Assembly (NCBI RefSeq): GCF_001591165.1 | Contig: NZ_BCUG01000020.1 | Span: 1-64,000 of the forward strand | Reading direction: 5' to 3' | Length of the DNA stretch: 64,000 nucleotides | From: Thauera butanivorans NBRC 103042 | GTDB lineage: Bacteria > Pseudomonadota > Gammaproteobacteria > Burkholderiales > Rhodocyclaceae | Shown here: positions 60,016 through 64,000 of the stretch, piece after piece | Layout: each line of letters starts with the position of its first letter | Numbering within the stretch: the first letter of the stretch is position 1 | Position numbers and translations under genes: made by a program | Notes under the pieces: model-generated | Database searches by the model: none | The model's input: only the letters and a program-made list of their open reading frames with translations | Told to the model about the DNA's origin: nothing

Positions 60016-61167
60016 ATGGCGCAAGCCTACATTGTCGATGCCCTGCGCAGCCCCACCGGCAAGCGCAAGGGCGGCCTGTCCCACGTGCATGCGATCGACC
60101 TCGGTGCGCATGTCCTGCGCGCGCTGGTCGAGCGCAACGCGATCCCGGCCGAGGAATACGACGACGTGATCTTCGGCTGCGTCGACACCATCGGCTCGCA
60201 GGCGGGCGACATCGCGCGCACCGCCTGGCTGGCCGCCGGTCTGCCGCTGAACGTGCCCGGCACCACGGTGGACCGCCAGTGCGGATCGTCGCAGCAGGCG
60301 CTGCATTTCGCTGCCCAGGCGGTGATGAGCGGCACCCAGGACGTGGTCGCGGTCGGCGGCGTGCAGACCATGACGCAGATCCCGATCTCGTCGGCGATGC
60401 TCGCCGGCCAGCCGCTCGGCTTTCCCGACCCGTTCTCGGGCAGCAAGGGCTGGAAGGCGCGTTTCGGCGACCAGCCGGTCGACCAGTTCTATTCCGCCCA
60501 GCGCATCGCCGACCACTGGCAGCTCAGCCGCCATGACATGGAGGTGTTCGCGCTGGAAAGCCATCGCCGCGCGCTGGCCGCGATCGCCGAAGGCCGCTTC
60601 GAGCGCGAGATCGTCGGCCTGGAAGGCGTGGACAAGGACGAGACGCCGCGCCTCACCACGCTGGAGAAGATGGCCGGACTCGAGCCGGTCGGCCCGGCCT
60701 ATCCGTCGATCACCGCCGCGGTGTCGAGCCAGACCTGCGATGCCTCGGCCGCGCTGCTGGTGGTGTCGGAGGCCGCGCTGAAGCGCTACGGCCTGACGCC
60801 GCGCGCCCGCATCCATCATCTGTCGGTGATGGGCGACGACCCCATCTGGCACCTCACCGCGCCGATCCCCGCCACCCGCGCCGCGCTGAAGAAGGCCGGC
60901 ATGGGCATCGGCGACATCGACGTGGTCGAGATCAACGAGGCCTTCGCCTCGGTCGTCATGGCCTGGCAGAAGGAGCTGGACTGCGACCCGGCGCGCATGA
61001 ACCCGAACGGCGGCGCCATCGCCCTGGGCCATCCGCTGGGCGCCACCGGCGCGCGCCTGATGACCACCCTGCTGCACGAGCTGGAGCGCAGCGGCGGGCG
61101 CTACGGCCTGCAGACCATGTGCGAAGGCGGCGGCCAGGCCAACGTCACCATCATCGAGAAACTGTGA
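60016..61167 (+). CDS. Acetyl-CoA acyltransferase (thiolase), FadA6-like
   Basis: A 383-residue thiolase with a full catalytic set: Cys89 (RQCGSSQQA), His339 (GHPLGATGAR) and Cys369 (MCEGGGQANVT). It therefore should perform true thiolysis, unlike the aldolase-type homologues at 20075 and 49821. ATG at 60016 is favoured by AGGA at good spacing; ATG at 60010 overlaps the previous stop (ATGA). In HIP degradation FadA6 releases acetyl-CoA after ring D opening. Position in the operon agrees. Confidence 0.86.
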   Translation: MAQAYIVDALRSPTGKRKGGLSHVHAIDLGAHVLRALVERNAIPAEEYDDVIFGCVDTIGSQAGDIARTAWLAAGLPLNVPGTTVDRQCGSSQQALHFAAQAVMSGTQDVVAVGGVQTMTQIPISSAMLAGQPLGFPDPFSGSKGWKARFGDQPVDQFYSAQRIADHWQLSRHDMEVFALESHRRALAAIAEGRFEREIVGLEGVDKDETPRLTTLEKMAGLEPVGPAYPSITAAVSSQTCDASAALLVVSEAALKRYGLTPRARIHHLSVMGDDPIWHLTAPIPATRAALKKAGMGIGDIDVVEINEAFASVVMAWQKELDCDPARMNPNGGAIALGHPLGATGARLMTTLLHELERSGGRYGLQTMCEGGGQANVTIIEKL

Positions 61168-61182
61168 GCGGAGAAGACTGCA

Positions 61183-62061
61183 ATGGGAATGTGTGAAGGA
61201 CGCACCGTCATCATCACCGGCGCCGGCGGCGGGCTGGGTCGCGCCTATGCGCTGGCCTTCGCCGCCGAGGGCGCGAACGTGGTGGTCAACGACATCCGCA
61301 GGGAAGCCGCCGACGCGGTGGCGGCGGAGATCGCCGCCGCGGGCGGCAAGGCCATCGCCAACGCCGACGACATCACCCGCATCGAAACCGCGCAGTGCAT
61401 CGTCGATGCCGCACTGGCGGCCTTCGGCGAAGTGCATGTGGTGGTGAACAATGCCGGCATCCTGCGCGATCGCATGTTCGTCAGCCTGTCCGAGGACGAC
61501 TGGGACCAGGTCATGCGGGTGCACCTGAAGGGCCATTTCTGCCTGGCGAACATCCTCGGCAGGCGCTGGCGCGACCAGGCCAAGGCCGGCAACAGGATCG
61601 CCGCGCGCATCATCAACACCAGTTCCGGCGCCGGCCTGCAGGGCTCGGTGGGGCAGTCGAACTATTCCGCGGCGAAGGGCGGTATCGCCGCGCTGACCCT
61701 GGTGCAGGCGGCCGAGATGGCGCGCTACGGCGTCACCGCCAATGCGCTCGCGCCGTCCGCACGCACTTCGATGACCGAGAGCGCGATGGCCGACGTGGTG
61801 AAGAAGCCCGAGGACGGCAGCTTCGACCTGTGGGCGGCGGAGAACGTCGCGCCGCTGGTGGTGTGGCTGGGCAGCGAGCTGTCCGCGCACGTCAGCGGCC
61901 AGGTGTTCGAGAGCCAGGGCGGGCGCATCTCGGTGTGCGACGGCTGGCGCACCGGCCCGCAGCAGGACAAGGGCGCGCGCCTGACGCCGCTCGAAGCCGG
62001 TGCGATGGTCGACGAACTGATGAAGCAGGCCGTGCCGGCGCAGAAGGTGTGGGGTAGCTGA
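61183..62061 (+). CDS. Short-chain dehydrogenase, HSD17B4/Rv3548c-like
   Basis: A 292-residue SDR of the multifunctional-enzyme-2 type. TGAGGGLG (12-19), NNAG (89-92), the NTSS serines (145-148) and Tyr161/Lys165 are present, with a C-terminal tail of about 50 residues after the fold (SQGGRISVCDGW and beyond). Proteins of this kind oxidise 3-hydroxyacyl-CoA esters, and relatives occur in ring C/D clusters. GGAGAAG lies about 9 nt before the ATG. It follows the thiolase by 15 nt, consistent with a hydroxyacyl-CoA dehydrogenase step before thiolysis. Confidence 0.83.
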   Translation: MGMCEGRTVIITGAGGGLGRAYALAFAAEGANVVVNDIRREAADAVAAEIAAAGGKAIANADDITRIETAQCIVDAALAAFGEVHVVVNNAGILRDRMFVSLSEDDWDQVMRVHLKGHFCLANILGRRWRDQAKAGNRIAARIINTSSGAGLQGSVGQSNYSAAKGGIAALTLVQAAEMARYGVTANALAPSARTSMTESAMADVVKKPEDGSFDLWAAENVAPLVVWLGSELSAHVSGQVFESQGGRISVCDGWRTGPQQDKGARLTPLEAGAMVDELMKQAVPAQKVWGS

Positions 62062-62063
62062 AC

Positions 62064-63629
62064 ATGACCGGGCAGGCGCCGGCGCAGGGGCGCCGTGACT
62101 TTCTGAAGGCCGGCGCGGCGCTGGGCGGCGCCGCCGCAAGCGGCCTGGGGCTTGCCGGGGCGGCAGCGGCTGGCGAGGTCGCGGCCTTGCCGCTGCCGGA
62201 GTACGAAAGCTGGGATGCGATCGGGATCGCAGGCCTGATCCGGCGCGGCGACATTCGCCCCGGTGAAGTGCTGGAAGCCGCGCTCGCCCGCGTCGAAGCC
62301 CGTTCCGCCATCAATGCCGTCGCCGTGCCGCATTACGAACTCGCCCGCGCGCATGCGCGGGCGCTGGACGGCGCCGGCAAGGCCGAGCGCGAAGCGCGTC
62401 CGCCGCTGGCCGGCGTGCCCTTCGCGCTGAAGGACCTCGGCGTCGCCCTCGAAGGCACGGTGACCACCAACGGCTGCGCCTTCTTCAAGGATGCGATGGC
62501 CGACCACGATTCCACGCTGGTGCAGCGCTATCGGACGGCAGGGCTGAACATCTTCGCCAAGCTCACCAGTCCCGAGTTCGGCCAGACCGCGACCACCGAG
62601 TCCCGCCTGTTCGGGCTGACGCGCAATCCCTGGAACCTGGCGTACAGCTCGGGCGGCTCGTCGGGCGGCTCCTCGGCGGCGATCGCCGCCGGCGTGCTGC
62701 CCGCAGCGCACGCCAGCGACGGCGGCGGCTCGATCCGCATCCCGGCCTCGCACTGCGGCCTGTTCGGGCTCAAGCCCAGCCGCGGCCTGATCCCGATGGG
62801 GCCGCGCGCACTGGAAGGCTGGCTGGGGCTGTCGGCGCACAACGTCATCAGCCGCAGCGTGCGCGATACCGCGCTGCTGATGCAGCTCAGCCAGGGGCCG
62901 GAGGCCGGCACGCGCACCGCGCCGTCGGTCACCGACCTGCTCGCCGCGCTGACGCAGGCGCCGCGCGGGCTGCGCATCGGCCTGTTCGAGGCCAACCTGT
63001 TCGGCATGGGCGTGCATGCGGAATGCCTGGCGGCGGCGCACAAGGCGGCGACGCTGTGCGCCGGGCTCGGCCACCATGTCGAGCCGCTGTCGCTGGAGGC
63101 GCTGCCTTTCCTGGAAATGGCCGGCAGCATGGGCGTGGTCACCGCCAGCGGCATGCTGCACACCGTGCGTGTGCGCGAGAAGGCGCTCGGCCGCGAGGCG
63201 CGCGAGGACGAATTCGAGCCGCTCGACTGGCAGAGCATGCAGAAGGCGAAAAACTACAGCGCCGGGCAGATACTCGGCGCGCGCGCGGTCTTCGACCAGG
63301 CCGGCCGCATTCTCGACGAAGTGTTCTCGCGCTACGACCTGATCCTGTCGCCGACCACCGCGGCGCTGCCGCCCAGGCTCGGCGAACTCTCGCTCGACCA
63401 GCCTTTCGACGACTTTGCCCGGCGTGCGGTGCTGGCCTCGGCGTTCACGTCGATGTTCAACATCAGCGGCCACCCGGCGATGTCGGTGCCGCTGCACTGG
63501 AGCGCCGAAGGCCTGCCGGTGGGCGCGCAGTTCGCCGCGCCTTTCGGCGGCGAGGCAAGGCTGATCGCGCTGGCGGCGCAGCTCGAAGAGGCTGCGCCGT
63601 GGGCGGACCGTCGTCCGCCGCCGGTCTGA
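62064..63629 (+). CDS. Amidase-signature hydrolase with Tat signal
   Basis: A 521-residue amidase-signature enzyme. The N-terminus carries a twin-arginine motif, GRRDFLKAG (9-17), and a hydrophobic alanine-rich segment to about 37, so export to the periplasm is predicted. The Ser-Ser-Lys triad is visible as Lys123 (FALKD), a Ser within GGSSGGSS (197-204) and Ser223 (DGGGSIRIPAS). It starts 2 nt after the SDR stop, at the end of the ring C/D operon. An exported amidase beside bile-acid genes could remove taurine or glycine from conjugated bile salts before uptake; other amides are possible. Confidence 0.82.
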   Translation: MTGQAPAQGRRDFLKAGAALGGAAASGLGLAGAAAAGEVAALPLPEYESWDAIGIAGLIRRGDIRPGEVLEAALARVEARSAINAVAVPHYELARAHARALDGAGKAEREARPPLAGVPFALKDLGVALEGTVTTNGCAFFKDAMADHDSTLVQRYRTAGLNIFAKLTSPEFGQTATTESRLFGLTRNPWNLAYSSGGSSGGSSAAIAAGVLPAAHASDGGGSIRIPASHCGLFGLKPSRGLIPMGPRALEGWLGLSAHNVISRSVRDTALLMQLSQGPEAGTRTAPSVTDLLAALTQAPRGLRIGLFEANLFGMGVHAECLAAAHKAATLCAGLGHHVEPLSLEALPFLEMAGSMGVVTASGMLHTVRVREKALGREAREDEFEPLDWQSMQKAKNYSAGQILGARAVFDQAGRILDEVFSRYDLILSPTTAALPPRLGELSLDQPFDDFARRAVLASAFTSMFNISGHPAMSVPLHWSAEGLPVGAQFAAPFGGEARLIALAAQLEEAAPWADRRPPPV

Positions 63630-63672
63630 GACGGCACGATACAAGGCGGCATTCGGGCCGCAAGGAGATCCG

Positions 63673-64000
63673 ATGAACACATCCCCATCCCGCGGCGTTG
63701 CCGTCGTCACCGGCGCGAGCCGCGGCGTCGGCCGCGGCATCGCCGAGGCGCTGGGCGCCGCCGGCATGACCGTCTATGTGACCGGGCGCAGCACTGTGGA
63801 GGGCAGTGTTCGCCTCGGCGACGAGGTGCTGCACGGCACCATCCACGATGCGGCAGCGGCCGTCACCGCCGCCGGCGGGCAGGGCATCGCGGTGCACTGC
63901 GACCACGCCGACGATGCCCAGGTGCAGGCGCTGTTCGAGCGCGTCGGCCGCGAGCAGGGCCGCCTCGACATCCTGGTGAACAACGCCATCCACATCGACG
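63673..64000 (+). CDS. Short-chain dehydrogenase, truncated by the window end
   Basis: The first 109 codons of an SDR are visible: TGASRGVG (13-20) for the cofactor and an NNA motif just before the window ends. Instead of the common short helix there is an inserted loop after the second beta strand (GRSTVEGSVRLGDEVLHGT), a feature of the DHRS1-like subgroup. AAGGAGAT precedes the ATG. It is 43 nt after the amidase. The active-site half lies outside the window. Confidence 0.8.
   Translation, partial: MNTSPSRGVAVVTGASRGVGRGIAEALGAAGMTVYVTGRSTVEGSVRLGDEVLHGTIHDAAAAVTAAGGQGIAVHCDHADDAQVQALFERVGREQGRLDILVNNAIHID

Noticed and set aside
1-64000. CRISPR arrays, tRNA or rRNA genes, riboswitches and insertion sequences
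   Set aside because: None was seen: no regularly spaced direct repeats, no transposase-like frame and no structured RNA that I could recognise by eye.

Overview
The window is a dense, GC-rich bacterial segment with short gaps, many 4-8 nt gene overlaps and strong Shine-Dalgarno sites. It contains no rRNA, tRNA, CRISPR array or insertion sequence. Protein resemblance (a Comamonas-type 3beta/17beta-hydroxysteroid dehydrogenase, an E. coli-type 7alpha-hydroxysteroid dehydrogenase) points to a proteobacterium, probably a betaproteobacterium; this is inference, because no taxonomic marker gene is present. The content is that of a steroid (sterol or bile-acid) catabolic island.

Layout. 1-2.7 kb (minus): ring A/B genes, namely a flavin reductase with a MarR-like tail, a 7alpha-HSDH-like SDR and an HsaE/TesE-type hydratase. 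2.9-13.2 kb: aldehyde dehydrogenase, a divergent pair of ketosteroid dehydrogenases (Kst4D-like and KstD), a 3beta/17beta-HSD, a FadD3-like CoA ligase, an old-yellow-enzyme reductase and a chemoreceptor. 13.2-15.6 kb: an internally deleted SDR, an enoyl-CoA hydratase, another SDR and a Fic/RecG-type remnant. 15.6-26.3 kb: two MFS transporters flanking a side-chain operon (ChsH2, acyl-CoA dehydrogenases, ChsH1, Ltp2-type aldolase). 26.4-30.8 kb (minus): TetR regulator, sulfotransferase, DUF1214 protein and an F420-type luciferase-like oxidoreductase. 31-41 kb (minus): PAPS supply and turnover (cysD, cysNC, cysQ) next to a complete F420 pathway (npdG, cofE, cofD, cofC, fbiC). 40.7-45.5 kb (minus): NTF2-like protein, large Fe-S/FMN/FAD reductase, HsaD-like hydrolase, MFS. 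45.8-52 kb (plus): SDR, NTF2-like protein, FATP-type CoA ligase, a 70-residue exported or membrane protein, and a second thiolase-like aldolase with a DUF35-MaoC fusion. 52.3-64 kb (plus): HsaC-type dioxygenase followed by the ring C/D (HIP) genes ipdA, ipdB, crotonase, ipdC, echA20, an acyl-CoA dehydrogenase pair, thiolase and SDR, then a Tat-type amidase and a truncated SDR.

Together these genes could activate a steroid side chain, shorten it in two aldolytic rounds, desaturate ring A, cleave ring A and degrade the remaining two rings. Not present in the window are KshAB, the HsaA oxygenase and an obvious master regulator.

The most striking finding is a 16-bp inverted repeat, T(C/A)GTC(C/T)-N4-(G/A)GAC(G/T)A, usually extended to CATCGTCC. 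Nine good copies and two degenerate ones lie in promoter gaps across 50 kb. One copy is a perfect palindrome upstream of npdG, which ties deazaflavin (F420) metabolism to the steroid regulon. An F420 plus PAPS/sulfotransferase block inside a proteobacterial steroid island is the best candidate for an undescribed system here.
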